A DNA stretch of 64,000 nucleotides, taken from contig NZ_CP058561.1 in NCBI RefSeq assembly GCF_018141425.1, forward strand, positions 496,001-560,000. The letters run 5' to 3'. Numbering within the stretch: position 1 is the stretch's first letter; every line of letters starts with the position of its first letter. The notes beneath the pieces were generated by a model that searched no databases, was not told the DNA's origin, and saw only the letters and a list, made by a program, of their open reading frames with translations. Source of the DNA: Vallitalea guaymasensis (GTDB lineage Bacteria; Bacillota; Clostridia; Lachnospirales; Vallitaleaceae). The position numbers were made by a program, and so were the translations under genes. Below are positions 51,733 to 61,602 of this stretch, piece by piece.

Positions 51733-52476
51733 TTACCTACCTTTTAGCAATCTGCCAGTACTATGATATGTTTTAACTAAATTCTCTTCTGTGAATACTT
51801 GCGAAATGGGACCACATGCTATAAGCTGGATATTAAGTAGAGTTACCCAATCAAAATATTCCTTTACTGTTTGAAGATCATGGTGTACAACTATTACTGT
51901 TTTCCCTTGTTTTCTCATTTCTTTCAATATGTCAACAATTGCTCTTTCTGTCTTAGCATCTACTCCTTGAAACGGCTCATCCATAAAATATATATCTGCA
52001 TCTTGGACAATGGCTCTTGCCAAAAAGACACGTTGCTGCTGTCCGCCAGATAATTCGCTTATTTGCCTACGTGCAAAATCTTCCATACCCACTTTGACTA
52101 AAGCTTCCTCAGCCAATTTTTTTTCTTTTTTCCCAGGTCTCTTTATCCAACCAATATGTCCATATCTTCCCATTAGAACTACATCCAACACAGTTGTAGG
52201 GAAATCCCAATCTACACTACCTCTTTGAGGTACATACCCTATATTTTTTCTCTGCTGTCTATAAGATCGTCCATTAAAGAGTGTACTACCTGATATAGGT
52301 TTTATCAGATCCAGCATAGCCTTTATTAAAGTAGATTTTCCTGCACCATTAGGTCCAACTATAGCCATTAAAACCCCTTTTGGAATTCTTAGATCAATAT
52401 CCCAAAGCACAGGTTTTACCCTATATGCAACTGTCATATCTTCAACTTCTATTACATAATTATCTGTTTTAACCAT
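51733..52476 (-). CDS. Metal ABC transporter ATP-binding protein
   Basis: The 247-residue ATPase has Walker [11 protein letters not shown]-loop [13 protein letters not shown], the family-typical [11 protein letters not shown], signature [14 protein letters not shown], Walker B IYFMDEP and H-loop VVHHDL. VPQ...DWDFP is characteristic of the manganese/zinc/iron MntA/ZnuC group. It sits between the binding protein and the first permease in the operon. Confidence 0.9.
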   Translation of the reverse strand: MVKTDNYVIEVEDMTVAYRVKPVLWDIDLRIPKGVLMAIVGPNGAGKSTLIKAMLDLIKPISGSTLFNGRSYRQQRKNIGYVPQRGSVDWDFPTTVLDVVLMGRYGHIGWIKRPGKKEKKLAEEALVKVGMEDFARRQISELSGGQQQRVFLARAIVQDADIYFMDEPFQGVDAKTERAIVDILKEMRKQGKTVIVVHHDLQTVKEYFDWVTLLNIQLIACGPISQVFTEENLVKTYHSTGRLLKGR

Positions 52477-52503
52477 ATAATTACCCTCTTTTTTTAGTGT
52501 ATA

Positions 52504-53430
52504 TTATTTTAATGCATCAACTATTGTATTCACATTACTTTTAACAGTCCCTATATAGGTTTCTGCTTCTGTACCTTCACTTCCTAGTGAATCAGAGAAA
52601 AGTTCTCCACCTATCTCAACTTCAAAACCTCTCGCATTTACCGCCTCTTGTAGAGCTTCAACATTTTTCTTAGGAACTGATGATTCAATGAATATAGCAC
52701 CTATTTGGTGTTCCACAATAAAATCTGCCAATTCCCTTACATCTGCTGTACCAGCTTCAGAAGCTGTTGAAATACCTTGTAATCCTTTAACACTGAACCC
52801 ATAAGTACTTCCAAAGTATTCAAAAGCATCATGAGCAGTAATCAATATCCTCTTGCTTTCTGGTAATTCCTCTACTCTGGATTTTACGTATTCATGTAAC
52901 TCATCCAGTTCTTTTATATAAGCTTCATAGTTTTCATTATATGTGCTCTCATTTTCCTTATCAAATTCTATAAGACCATCTCTTACTACTTTTGCTGCAT
53001 CTTTCCATAGTAATACATTGAACCAGATATGTGGGTCATGTAAATCATCTTCACTTACTATCAGATTCTTCTCATCAATACCAGAAGCTATTTCAATAAC
53101 TATCTTTCCATTTCCATTAAGATTCTCAAAAACTTCACCCATCTTACCTTCAAGATGTATACCGTTATAGAAAACCATATCAGCATTTTGCATTAATGAA
53201 ACATCGCCAGCACTAGCTTTATATAAATGTGGATCAACTCCTGGTCCCATAAGACCTTTAACATCTACATTATCTTCGCCGATAACCTTTACTAAGTCAG
53301 CAATCATAGTAGTCGTTGCAACTATACTATATTTTCCCTCAACCTTTGAAACCTTTTTGCTGCTATTACAAGCAGTAACTCCCATTGCTAATACTAATAC
53401 TATAAATACAATAAATAAGTTTTTTTTCAT
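52504..53430 (-). CDS. Metal-binding lipoprotein of ABC transporter (TroA/MntC type)
   Basis: The 308-residue protein has a lipoprotein signal (LVLAMGVTACNSS, Cys21) and the cluster A-I fold. Metal ligands are visible: GVDPHLYKAS (His), DPHIWFN (His), a long charged central helix, and ITAHDAFEYFG plus an Asp near the end. VDPHLYKASAGDV is usual in TroA/MntC-type manganese binders. It is the second gene of the operon, after the DtxR-type regulator, and should capture the metal for the two permeases. Confidence 0.9.
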   Translation of the reverse strand: MKKNLFIVFIVLVLAMGVTACNSSKKVSKVEGKYSIVATTTMIADLVKVIGEDNVDVKGLMGPGVDPHLYKASAGDVSLMQNADMVFYNGIHLEGKMGEVFENLNGNGKIVIEIASGIDEKNLIVSEDDLHDPHIWFNVLLWKDAAKVVRDGLIEFDKENESTYNENYEAYIKELDELHEYVKSRVEELPESKRILITAHDAFEYFGSTYGFSVKGLQGISTASEAGTADVRELADFIVEHQIGAIFIESSVPKKNVEALQEAVNARGFEVEIGGELFSDSLGSEGTEAETYIGTVKSNVNTIVDALK

Positions 53431-53449
53431 ATATTTGACCTCCTAATTA

Positions 53450-53878
53450 TTAATTTGTTCCCGATGAATCATTAAGTTTAGGAATATAGCTTCCATGGGG
53501 ACATTGTTCAGGCCTTCCTAAATATTCATAAAGTCTTTCTTCTAATAAAAATGAAGTAACGTGTTCTAATTTTTCAGCCTCTTCATGCACTTGTTCCCAA
53601 GTATACCCTAACTTTTCATATAAAAAATACTCCCATATCCTATGAATCCTGATTAATCTTGTACCTATCTCTCTGCCCTCTTTAGTAAGTTTACAGCCTT
53701 TATATGGTACATATTCTACTAAATCTTTATTGACTAATTTTTTTATTGTTTCATTAACAGTTTGTGGTGTATGACCAAATTTTTTTACTAGTTCTTTGTT
53801 ACTAAGATATTCTTCTGTATTTTTATCTTCTAGGACTATTATTACTTTGATATAATCCTGCTCTGCCCTGTTTAACAT
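53450..53878 (-). CDS. DtxR/MntR family metal-dependent repressor
   Basis: The 142-residue protein has a winged helix-turn-helix (LSNKELVKKFGHTPQTVNET, NKDLVEYVPYKGCKLT) and a dimerisation domain with metal ligands in HEEAEKLEHVTSF and CPHGSYIP. The SH3 domain of DtxR is absent, as in MntR. With Mn2+ or Fe2+ bound it should repress the metal uptake genes that follow it. Its own promoter contains a perfect palindrome of DtxR-box type, so autorepression is probable. Confidence 0.9.
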   Translation of the reverse strand: MLNRAEQDYIKVIIVLEDKNTEEYLSNKELVKKFGHTPQTVNETIKKLVNKDLVEYVPYKGCKLTKEGREIGTRLIRIHRIWEYFLYEKLGYTWEQVHEEAEKLEHVTSFLLEERLYEYLGRPEQCPHGSYIPKLNDSSGTN

Positions 53879-53894
53879 TTCATCACCCCTTGAT

Positions 53895-53914
53895 TGTTAA
53901 GGTTAACCTTAACA
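53895..53914 (-). promoter_or_regulatory. DtxR-type operator, perfect 20-bp palindrome
   Basis: TTAAGGTTAACCTTAA with TG/CA ends is an exact palindrome in the leader, between the -10 and the regulator start. It resembles IdeR/DtxR boxes (TTAGGTTA...TAACCTAA). Confidence 0.75.
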
Positions 53915-53926
53915 TTTGTTAATAAC

Positions 53927-53960
53927 ATTATATACTTATTGATAATGATTGTCAATATCA
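53927..53960 (-). promoter_or_regulatory. Promoter of the metal ABC operon with Fur-type box
   Basis: On the minus strand TTGACA (53955-53950) and TATAAT (53932-53927) are 17 bases apart. A 21-base Fur-type box (53940-53960) overlaps the -35; it is identical to that before DUF2325 (30764-30784). Confidence 0.75.
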
Positions 53961-53985
53961 TTTTAACAATAAAAAAAATTATTTT

Positions 53986-54933
53986 TTATTTAGGAAATCT
54001 TTTTAATTGATTTTTATCAAAAGTCCATTCTGGAGTACTAATTATTTCATTATCATCAAGTCTATACCAAGGACTTAGCTCTTTATTATTACCATTACAT
54101 AACACTTGAGTATCCTGCGCAGGCATATAACTCTGAGCCAGCATATATAATTTTTCCCCTGTTTCTTTATTAACTGCCATATCAATTACTATAACAGCAT
54201 GTCCAGGACTTCCTCCTTTAATGAAAATATCCCCTATCTCCATATCCTCTATTTCTATATCTTCAAGCTCTTTTGACAGGGATAATGTGCCTGCATACAT
54301 AAATATATACTCCATATAATTCAGAAAATCCTCATAAGTATTGGATGGTTGTGTTTTCTTTACGTACTCTGTCTTATTGCCATCTATCTTAATGCGATAA
54401 CCATCTATCCATTTACTGTAATCAACTCTGAAACCATTGGTAAAATTAAAATGTATCTTATCATAATCTCCTTTACCAAATAGATACTCTCCCCTCAGTC
54501 TCATAATTGCATCAGCACATTGTTGTAGATTTTTATCTCCTATATTCATATCAATAACTGCTTCATAAACGTTAGTTCTATCTTTTATATTACCATCATA
54601 ATATTTAACTTTGGAACCATGTGGTTTTAATGGAAGGTTTCTTAAATATTCCCCAAAAGATTTTTCTTCAACTTTTACTCTCTCATAATTATCAGGTACA
54701 TTAAATCTTTCTTGAACAGTTTTACCATCAGAATTAATAATGTTATCCTGTTCATCATCTACATCAGCAATATCTATTTCCTTATCCTTTTCTTCTCTTT
54801 CTTCTATCTTTGCTTCATTATTATTTTTAACTACATCTCCTATTATTTCTGGATTACTTTCCGCTTTTTCTTTGTCCGTTGTACAACCTGTTACTAATAT
54901 TATCATCATAATTAATACAATATACTGTTTCAT
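53986..54933 (-). CDS. DUF4846 lipoprotein
   Basis: The 315-residue protein has a lipoprotein signal (IVLIMMIILVTGC, Cys16), an acidic linker (about 20-70) and a DUF4846 domain: VPDNYERVKVEEKSFGEYLR, LPLKPHGSKVKYYDGN, CADAIMRLRGEYL and GSPGHAVIVIDMAVN. The conserved GHAV and DxD-like positions hint at hydrolase function, but none is proven. It lies upstream of the DtxR operon and is transcribed toward it, with that operon's own promoter between. Confidence 0.78.
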   Translation of the reverse strand: MKQYIVLIMMIILVTGCTTDKEKAESNPEIIGDVVKNNNEAKIEEREEKDKEIDIADVDDEQDNIINSDGKTVQERFNVPDNYERVKVEEKSFGEYLRNLPLKPHGSKVKYYDGNIKDRTNVYEAVIDMNIGDKNLQQCADAIMRLRGEYLFGKGDYDKIHFNFTNGFRVDYSKWIDGYRIKIDGNKTEYVKKTQPSNTYEDFLNYMEYIFMYAGTLSLSKELEDIEIEDMEIGDIFIKGGSPGHAVIVIDMAVNKETGEKLYMLAQSYMPAQDTQVLCNGNNKELSPWYRLDDNEIISTPEWTFDKNQLKRFPK

Positions 54934-55011
54934 ATTACACTCCTCCTTGATTTTTGATAATATAATAGCTGTTCCTGTGTTTTGTAAAAACTTTTCTATA
55001 AGATAAAAAAA

Positions 55012-55035
55012 GCTCTCAACAATATTGTCAAGAGC
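55012..55035 (-). terminator. Terminator of the tldD-pmbA operon
   Basis: GCTCTCAAC pairs with a near-complement ending in AGAGC (55031-55035), and a run of seven T follows on the minus strand. Confidence 0.75.
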
Positions 55036-55048
55036 ATTATCTTTTTGG

Positions 55049-56401
55049 TTATTCTCCTGCTACAGATAAACTACTGATTTTTAAGGATGGTGAACCAACA
55101 TATCCTCTACTAGGCATTACGAATTCCAAGTCATTTCCTATGTCTTCAATATTTTTCATCATCTCTATATAATTACCGGATATGGTAATCTGATTAACTG
55201 GTCTGGCAATTTTACCTTGTTTGATTTCATAGCCATAAGCAGAAACAGAAAAATCTCCTGAAATGGTACTCAATCCCGAATGCAAACCTTGTACATCAAT
55301 AATTAATAAACCTTCTTCTACACTTCCAATCAACTCATCCAAGCTTTTCTTACCTATTTCTATATACATGTTGGTAGGTGCAATATCTATGATTGAATTG
55401 TAAGCAGCTTTATATGCATTACCTGTAGACTCTACACCATCTTTGGTAGCTGTCTTAAGATTATGGAAATAAGTTTTCAAGATACCGTTGCTAACCAGTT
55501 TCTTGTATTTACTAGCCACTCCTTCTGCATCAAATGGCTTAGTGTATGCTCCACCTTTCATAAAAGGATCATCTACAATAGTAATTGCTGGATTAGCTAT
55601 CTTTTCCCCTATCTTACCTTTTAATAGGGATAAATCTTTATGTACATTATCAGCTGAGAAAATTGGTGCAAATGCCCTTAGAATTTGTGCTGATACATCA
55701 GCTCTAAGGATAATTGGATATTTCCCTGATTTTATTTGAGTGGCTCCAAGCATTGATATTGCTTCGTCTACTATTTCTGCAGCTATGCTCTTACCATCTA
55801 TTTTGTTTAGGTCATCAGCAACTTTATATCTATATGCTGCTTTTACATCTCCATCTTCTTTTACATCAATGAATGCATATGTTTCTACACGGTTGGATTT
55901 ATATTCAAGATTAAGTCCTTTGGTATTACTGATTATTGTACTATTAGTAGTCTCCTCAAGTATATTATAAGGCATGGCAACAACTCTATTATCTTTTTTG
56001 AATATTTCATTTTCTAACTGTATCAGATAATCAATCTTCTGTTCAGTACTTATTTTTTCTGAGTCCCTATTATAAGTAGTCACATTTTTATATTCTTTAG
56101 AACCTTCAAATATAATATCAACGTCATCGTTATCAATTATCTTAGCATTTTCCATGGCTTCCTCTATGAGCATGTCAATACAGCTTTCATCTAATTTTTC
56201 AGTATATGAGTAACCCATTTTATTATTATACAATCCTCTAAATGAAAGTCCTTCTTCAACGGAATTCTCAAAAGTATCAACATCGCCTTTGAACACCTTT
56301 AAACTAAGTCCTTTTTTATTATAAATGTATACTTCCATTTCTTCGAATCCAGCTTTTTTACCCTTATCAAATAACATTTTAATCATTTTCTTATTATCCA
56401 C
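55049..56401 (-). CDS. pmbA: TldE/PmbA family metalloprotease subunit
   Basis: The 450-residue protein matches the PmbA (TldE) half: LSFRGLYNNKMGYSYTEKLD, KYPIILRADVSAQILRAF, and SGDFSVSAYGYEIKQGKIAR near the C-terminus. It lacks the HExxxH zinc motif, as expected of TldE. It pairs with TldD to form a protease that degrades unfolded or modified small peptides, known in microcin and RiPP maturation. It starts at GTG 56401, overlapping the tldD stop by one base (TAGTG). Confidence 0.88.
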   Translation of the reverse strand: MDNKKMIKMLFDKGKKAGFEEMEVYIYNKKGLSLKVFKGDVDTFENSVEEGLSFRGLYNNKMGYSYTEKLDESCIDMLIEEAMENAKIIDNDDVDIIFEGSKEYKNVTTYNRDSEKISTEQKIDYLIQLENEIFKKDNRVVAMPYNILEETTNSTIISNTKGLNLEYKSNRVETYAFIDVKEDGDVKAAYRYKVADDLNKIDGKSIAAEIVDEAISMLGATQIKSGKYPIILRADVSAQILRAFAPIFSADNVHKDLSLLKGKIGEKIANPAITIVDDPFMKGGAYTKPFDAEGVASKYKKLVSNGILKTYFHNLKTATKDGVESTGNAYKAAYNSIIDIAPTNMYIEIGKKSLDELIGSVEEGLLIIDVQGLHSGLSTISGDFSVSAYGYEIKQGKIARPVNQITISGNYIEMMKNIEDIGNDLEFVMPSRGYVGSPSLKISSLSVAGE

Positions 56402-57792
56402 TATTTATCACCATCCCTTCCACCAACAGTCATTTTGCTTACTCTAATAGTAGGCTGCCCTACATTGACTGGTATACTACCACTAATAGAACCACACATA
56501 CCTTGACCATGGTCTACATTATTGCCAACCATATCGATTTTCTCGAGAACTTCTATTCCTGTTCCTATTAAAGTAGCTCCACGAACAGGTCTATCAATCT
56601 TACCATTCTTAACAATATAACCTTCAGTTACAGCAAAATTGAATTCACCTGTTGATGTATTTACAGAACCTCCGCCAAGACTCTTAGCGAATAATCCATA
56701 TTCAGTATTGGCTATTATTTCTTCTCTTGTTGACTTACCTGCTGCAATGTATGTATTAGTCATTCTTGAAGTTGGAGCAAAACGATAGGATTCTCTTCTG
56801 CCAGAACCTGTTGACTCCATATTCATTCGACGTCCGTTGAATTTATCTATCATATAACCTTTTAGAATACCATTTTCTATTAATACGTTTTTCCTAGCTT
56901 TTGAACCTTCATCATCTATATTTATTGAGCCCCAAGCATTAGGTATAGTTCCATCGTCAATTGCAGTAACTAATTCTGATGCAACCTGTTCCCCAAGTTT
57001 GTCAGCGAATACTGATGATTTTTTAGCTACACTGGTAGCTTCTAATCCATGACCACACGATTCATGAAATAACACTCCACCAAAACAATTATTGATTATA
57101 ACTGGTATTTTACCGCTAGGACAATAATCAGCTAATAACATTGTTTTTGCCATCCTAGCTGAATCTTCTGCGTATCCATTCACATCAATCTTATCAAAAA
57201 ACTCATAGCCCATTTGCGCTCCTGGTCCATGTATACCTGTTTGCATTTCTCCATTTCTAGAAGCTATAGATTGAATCATAATTCTAGAACGGATTCTATT
57301 GTCTTCTACAAAAGTACCTTCTGTGTTAGCAATAAATACCTTTTGATTATGGTCTAGATACTGTACTTTCACTTGTGAAATAAGAGGGTCATATCCTTTT
57401 GCAGCTTCATATGCTGATCTCATTAAATCTACTTTATTGAATTTTGATATTGAACTAGGCATAATTTTGATAGGATGGATATTACGGGCTTCACCTTTAT
57501 TAAAGTTAAGTACCAAATTATATTTCGCACCCTTAATAGCGGACGCAGCTTCTTTAGCTACCTTTATCAGATTATCTCTGGTGGAGTTATTAGTATAAGC
57601 ATAAACACAATTTAGTCCATTGAATATTCTAATCCCTATACCATATATCTTACCTGAAACACTTTTTTCAAGCTTTCCACCTACTAAGGATAATTGTGTA
57701 TCATTTCTGTCCTCTGCAAATATCTCTGCGAAGTCCCCTCCAGTAGAAACTGCTGCTGTCAAAACATCTTCAACTAACGATTTACTTAACAA
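56401..57792 (-). CDS. tldD: TldD metalloprotease subunit
   Basis: The 463-residue protein holds the zinc site HESCGHGLEA near residue 243 and family segments GIRIFNGLNCVYAYTN and SGRRESYRFAPTSRMTNTYI. The C-terminus continues SVNTSTGEFNFAV and VGNNVDHGQGMCGSISGSI. It is the catalytic half of the TldD/PmbA heterodimeric protease. A TTG at 57792 behind GGAGGG is the best start. It is translationally coupled to pmbA. No adjacent RiPP precursor is visible. Confidence 0.9.
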   Translation of the reverse strand: MLSKSLVEDVLTAAVSTGGDFAEIFAEDRNDTQLSLVGGKLEKSVSGKIYGIGIRIFNGLNCVYAYTNNSTRDNLIKVAKEAASAIKGAKYNLVLNFNKGEARNIHPIKIMPSSISKFNKVDLMRSAYEAAKGYDPLISQVKVQYLDHNQKVFIANTEGTFVEDNRIRSRIMIQSIASRNGEMQTGIHGPGAQMGYEFFDKIDVNGYAEDSARMAKTMLLADYCPSGKIPVIINNCFGGVLFHESCGHGLEATSVAKKSSVFADKLGEQVASELVTAIDDGTIPNAWGSINIDDEGSKARKNVLIENGILKGYMIDKFNGRRMNMESTGSGRRESYRFAPTSRMTNTYIAAGKSTREEIIANTEYGLFAKSLGGGSVNTSTGEFNFAVTEGYIVKNGKIDRPVRGATLIGTGIEVLEKIDMVGNNVDHGQGMCGSISGSIPVNVGQPTIRVSKMTVGGRDGDK

Positions 57793-57918
57793 TTAATTCC
57801 CTCCTCATATTAAAACTATAATTATAATTAATCATTATATGCCAAGTATATCGGCAAAATTAAAAAATTATATATTTTATACTATCATATTTATTAAATT
57901 AATGGAAATATAAGCACA

Positions 57919-58680
57919 TTATTCTAATTTAATTAAACTAATCTTGCTTTTTACTTTTATTAATATTGACATGATAATCAACCCTATGAAAAATCCATTT
58001 ATAGATGTAATGATTAAGCTTGCTATCAGATACTTTCCTGTCAGCATTCTTTTTATTATCATAACGAAGATTGTTATTAATATCACACCACACCAGTAAA
58101 TTATTTTATTAGCTGTTGCATTCTTAACACCCATATGTGAATTTTTATCTCGTTTATAGATGATAAATAAAAATATTACTATCAATCCCATGATTGAACT
58201 AAAATGTTGTAACAGATTGTACACTGGAAGTCTAATACCAGCAATATCTATATATTCTCTTAGCACCTGGAATTTTTCTACAAAAAAACCAGTGGAATGT
58301 GTAAACCCATCCCAAAAAATATGTGAAAATGCTCCAATCAAAGCTGAATATATAAAGACAATTATTCTTAATACTGAGTTTAATTTCCACTTATCTCTAG
58401 CAATATAATAATAGTTATTGCAAAAAGGCTTAGGTAAATTGGTTATCATAGGTTCTTTAATTATGTAATGAAATACTAATGCAAGTATTAATATTAAAGG
58501 TAAATTAAAATATAATTGTCCCAAAAAACTATGACCAATAGTTCTATAAGGTCTAAAGTGTAAAAAGTACTCAAAATCAGGTGCCATTGATCCAATTACA
58601 AGAGCTGTAAAATCTACATATTTATTTTTTTTCATTCCAAAAGGCAAGACAATTGCTGGATGCGATAAAGTAAAAGGCAT
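57919..58680 (-). CDS. DUF4184 membrane protein
   Basis: The protein, about 253 residues, has seven or so membrane helices. The start MPFTLSHPAIVLPF and the segment VIGSMAPDFEYFLHFRP match DUF4184. GAFSHIFWDGFTHSTG gives a conserved His/Asp set that resembles membrane-bound metal-dependent hydrolases (YdjM type). Function is unknown. I prefer the ATG at 58680, eight bases after AGGTGG, over the GTG at 58692. Confidence 0.82.
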   Translation of the reverse strand: MPFTLSHPAIVLPFGMKKNKYVDFTALVIGSMAPDFEYFLHFRPYRTIGHSFLGQLYFNLPLILILALVFHYIIKEPMITNLPKPFCNNYYYIARDKWKLNSVLRIIVFIYSALIGAFSHIFWDGFTHSTGFFVEKFQVLREYIDIAGIRLPVYNLLQHFSSIMGLIVIFLFIIYKRDKNSHMGVKNATANKIIYWCGVILITIFVMIIKRMLTGKYLIASLIITSINGFFIGLIIMSILIKVKSKISLIKLE

Positions 58681-58692
58681 TATTTTCACCAC

Positions 58693-59079
58693 CTATAAAT
58701 TATATTCATTTTATAAGATTATAGCATGACTATATTAGACTTAAGTTAAAACTTAATTAAAAAAGCTTAAGTAGTTAGGATAAAAAAAAGAGGCAGATAA
58801 TAATTATCTGCCAAAAAAATGTAATAATTAGTTAAAATAGCATTAGGTATGGAGTTACCTAAAATATTTAACACTTATAAGACGAAAACAATTTATGAAA
58901 AGTTTCATTTTATGCAGTGGTAAATAATTCAAATTAACCTTATGCTATCAATAATAATATCTAATTAATCTATCACCTACATTGAAAGGACAGTGGGTAT
59001 ATGATAAAATTAAACAATAAACTTTACTAGAGAACTAACGATACTATTAATATTCATTCATAAGAAATGAGAGTGTAAA
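58693..59079. other. Non-coding interval with hairpins before the diguanylate cyclase
   Basis: 387 bases without a convincing gene. A perfect hairpin GGCAGATAA / TTATCTGCC (58792-58812) is flanked by A-runs on one side and T-runs (complement) on the other, so it can act as a terminator in either direction. A weaker hairpin, AGGTA...TACCT, lies near 58846-58859. I could not fit a c-di-GMP riboswitch. A small RNA is possible but unsupported. Confidence 0.4.
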
Positions 59080-60132
59080 ATGTTAGAAAATAAAATTTTC
59101 AACTCAATAGTAAAAACTGGTATAGTTTTATCAACTATATGTATAGTCGGTAATATAATATTTAAATTTCCTCTCATAGTCAACACAAAATGGATTTGTT
59201 TAATAATTATGTGTTTCTTCGCATTATATTATGAGACTAAGGAAACCCCTAAAAAAGAACATGTAAAATTTATATTTTTTATATTTATAATTTTGTTCTT
59301 TATCCCAGTTGGATGGTTTGATTCAGGTGGAACTGCTAATAATACAATTGCCTATGTATTTATCATCTTAATATGCATTACATATCTATTTAATTCAAAA
59401 AAAAGAACCATATTGATAATCCTGTTGATTGGAACTTTTACAGGACTCTACATATTTGAACATTTGAGACCCGATTTAATTAATACACATCCAACCGATT
59501 CACAATTTTGGGATAGACTTATACAAATCCCACTAACATTATATGCATCATATTATTTAATCAAACAATTTGCTAATGCATATACTACTGAAAAGAAAAA
59601 ACAAGAAGAATACAGTATAAAATTAAAAGAAGCTAATTATAAATTGCATAATCTAGCAACTTATGATTCACTTACCCATGTAAATAATAGAAGAATCTTT
59701 GATGAATATCTTCAGGCTCTGATAAGTGACCAGGAGATATCTAGCTCTAATATATATGTAGCTCTATTGGATGTTGATAACTTCAAGAAAATCAATGATA
59801 CTTACGGACATCTTATTGGTGATGACTTATTAATAAGTTTCGCCAAAAAAGCTGGTGAAATTATAAAAGCACCCAATATATTAGCTAGATGGGGTGGCGA
59901 TGAATTTGCCATCATTTATACTGGAGATGAAACCATCGTAAAATCTAAGATGAATGATCTATTGGAAGCAATCCAAAAGATAGGTCATACAAAAAATCTT
60001 GATTCATCAATTAGCATTGGTTTAACTAGATTAAAACCCAATGATACAGTAACTGATTTATTAAGTAGAGCCGATTTAGCACTTTATGAAGCTAAATCCA
60101 ATGGTAGAAACAAGTTTATAATCCATGATTGA
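59080..60132 (+). CDS. Membrane diguanylate cyclase (GGDEF)
   Basis: The 350-residue protein has about six membrane helices (to about residue 170), a short coiled coil and a GGDEF domain (about 190-350): DSLTHVNNRRIFDEYL, LLDVDNFKKINDTYGHLIGD and the active site ARWGGDEFAIIY. The active-site residues are complete, so it should make c-di-GMP from two GTP. The inhibitory RxxD site five residues before GGDEF is absent (APNILAR), so product inhibition is unlikely. The membrane part is probably a sensor of unknown signal. Confidence 0.9.
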   Translation: MLENKIFNSIVKTGIVLSTICIVGNIIFKFPLIVNTKWICLIIMCFFALYYETKETPKKEHVKFIFFIFIILFFIPVGWFDSGGTANNTIAYVFIILICITYLFNSKKRTILIILLIGTFTGLYIFEHLRPDLINTHPTDSQFWDRLIQIPLTLYASYYLIKQFANAYTTEKKKQEEYSIKLKEANYKLHNLATYDSLTHVNNRRIFDEYLQALISDQEISSSNIYVALLDVDNFKKINDTYGHLIGDDLLISFAKKAGEIIKAPNILARWGGDEFAIIYTGDETIVKSKMNDLLEAIQKIGHTKNLDSSISIGLTRLKPNDTVTDLLSRADLALYEAKSNGRNKFIIHD

Positions 60133-60195
60133 TTATTTATAGAATACAAGATATAAAGTAAATCTTTAAAAAATAAAATTTAATGAGGTGTAAAT

Positions 60196-61554
60196 ATGCA
60201 AGTAGCAGTATTGAATGGAAGCCCAAAAGGAAAGTATAGTGTAACCTTACAATCAGTTTTATATTTAGAAAAACAATTTCAAGATGATAGTTTTGAAATA
60301 ATTAATGTTGGTCAGCAAATAAAAAAATTAGAGAAACCTGACCAATTTGAAACGATCATGCAGAAGTTGAGTAACTATGATCTAATACTTTTTTCTTATC
60401 CTGTCTATACATTCATCGCTCCCTATCAACTTCATAGATTTATTGAGCTAATGAAACAATCTAGTCTTCTTACCAATCTAAAAGGTAAATTTGCAACACA
60501 GTTAACTACCTCCAAACATTTTTTTGACATTACAGCACATCATTATATTGAAGATAACTGTAATGATATGGAGTTAAAATATATTAAGGGTATATCTTGT
60601 GATATGGATGATCTACTTACAGAAAAAGGAAGAAAAGAGCTTAAACTTTTTTGGAAATATGTAAGATTTTCTGTTAAGAGTAATGTTATTAATATAGCTA
60701 ATCATACACCTTCTAAATTTGATTTCGTATATGATAGAAGCCTTGATAAGAATGATGTAAAGCCTGATTTTGAAACGGTAATTGTTACTAACTGTACTGA
60801 TGAAGATGTTAGTCTAAAAAATATGATAGATGATTTTTGTGCCACATATAAGTATAAAACAAAAATAATTAACATCAATGACTTCAAGTTTTCTGGTGGA
60901 TGTCTTGGTTGTTTTAATTGTGCATCTGACGGTAAATGTATTTATAAAGATGGTTTTGAAGATTTGTTACGTAATACCATCCAAAAAGCTGATTCAATAA
61001 TATATGCGGCTACAATAAAAGATCATTCCATGGGAGCTTCATTCAAGCTATACAACGATAGACAGTTCTGTAATGGGCATAGAACAGTCACTATGGGTAT
61101 GCCAGTAGGTTATATATTAAGCGGTGAATATTCAAAAGAAAGTAACCTGAAGACTATTGTTGAAGGCAGAAGTGAAGTTGGTCACAATTATTTAACTTCT
61201 GTAGTATGTGATGAAAGCAAAGATAATGATGTGATTAAAAATAATTTGATGAACCTATCCCTGCAAACTGAGTTTGCCCTTGAAAACAAATTAGTACTGC
61301 CTGAGAATTTTTATGGAGTTGGAGGCATGAAGATATTTAGGGACCTAATTTATGTAATGCGTGGACTTATGAAAGAAGACCATAAGTTTTATAAGAAACA
61401 TGGTATATACGATTTCCCTCAGAAAAAAAGAAAGACCATGATTAAAATGATATTAATAGGATGGCTCATGTCAATACCTTCAGTTAAGGCAAAATCAAAA
61501 GGTAAAATGAATGAAGCTATCATAAAACCTTATAAAGAAGCTATAAACAAGTAA
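60196..61554 (+). CDS. Double flavodoxin-like NAD(P)H-dependent FMN reductase
   Basis: The 452-residue protein contains two flavodoxin-like domains. The first (about 1-130) starts MQVAVLNGSPKGKYSVTLQS, the phosphate-binding loop of NADPH-dependent FMN reductases. The second (about 195-350) has SGGCLGCFNCASDGKCIYKD, the Cys-rich segment seen in iron-sulfur flavoproteins, and DHSMGASFKLYNDRQF. The last 100 residues are helical and basic. It may reduce quinones, nitro compounds or metals. The gene ends in a long hairpin shared with the convergent flavodoxin gene. Confidence 0.8.
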   Translation: MQVAVLNGSPKGKYSVTLQSVLYLEKQFQDDSFEIINVGQQIKKLEKPDQFETIMQKLSNYDLILFSYPVYTFIAPYQLHRFIELMKQSSLLTNLKGKFATQLTTSKHFFDITAHHYIEDNCNDMELKYIKGISCDMDDLLTEKGRKELKLFWKYVRFSVKSNVINIANHTPSKFDFVYDRSLDKNDVKPDFETVIVTNCTDEDVSLKNMIDDFCATYKYKTKIININDFKFSGGCLGCFNCASDGKCIYKDGFEDLLRNTIQKADSIIYAATIKDHSMGASFKLYNDRQFCNGHRTVTMGMPVGYILSGEYSKESNLKTIVEGRSEVGHNYLTSVVCDESKDNDVIKNNLMNLSLQTEFALENKLVLPENFYGVGGMKIFRDLIYVMRGLMKEDHKFYKKHGIYDFPQKKRKTMIKMILIGWLMSIPSVKAKSKGKMNEAIIKPYKEAINK

Positions 61555-61562
61555 TCTAAATA

Positions 61563-61602
61563 CAGGTATAATAAATATGTTATCTACTATTTATTATACC
61601 TG
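61563..61602. terminator. Bidirectional terminator
   Basis: A perfect 15-bp stem, CAGGTATAATAAATA (61563-61577) with its complement at 61588-61602. Confidence 0.8.

Noticed and set aside
58693-59079. c-di-GMP riboswitch before the diguanylate cyclase
   Set aside because: I could not find the conserved GEMM core segments; only simple hairpins are present.
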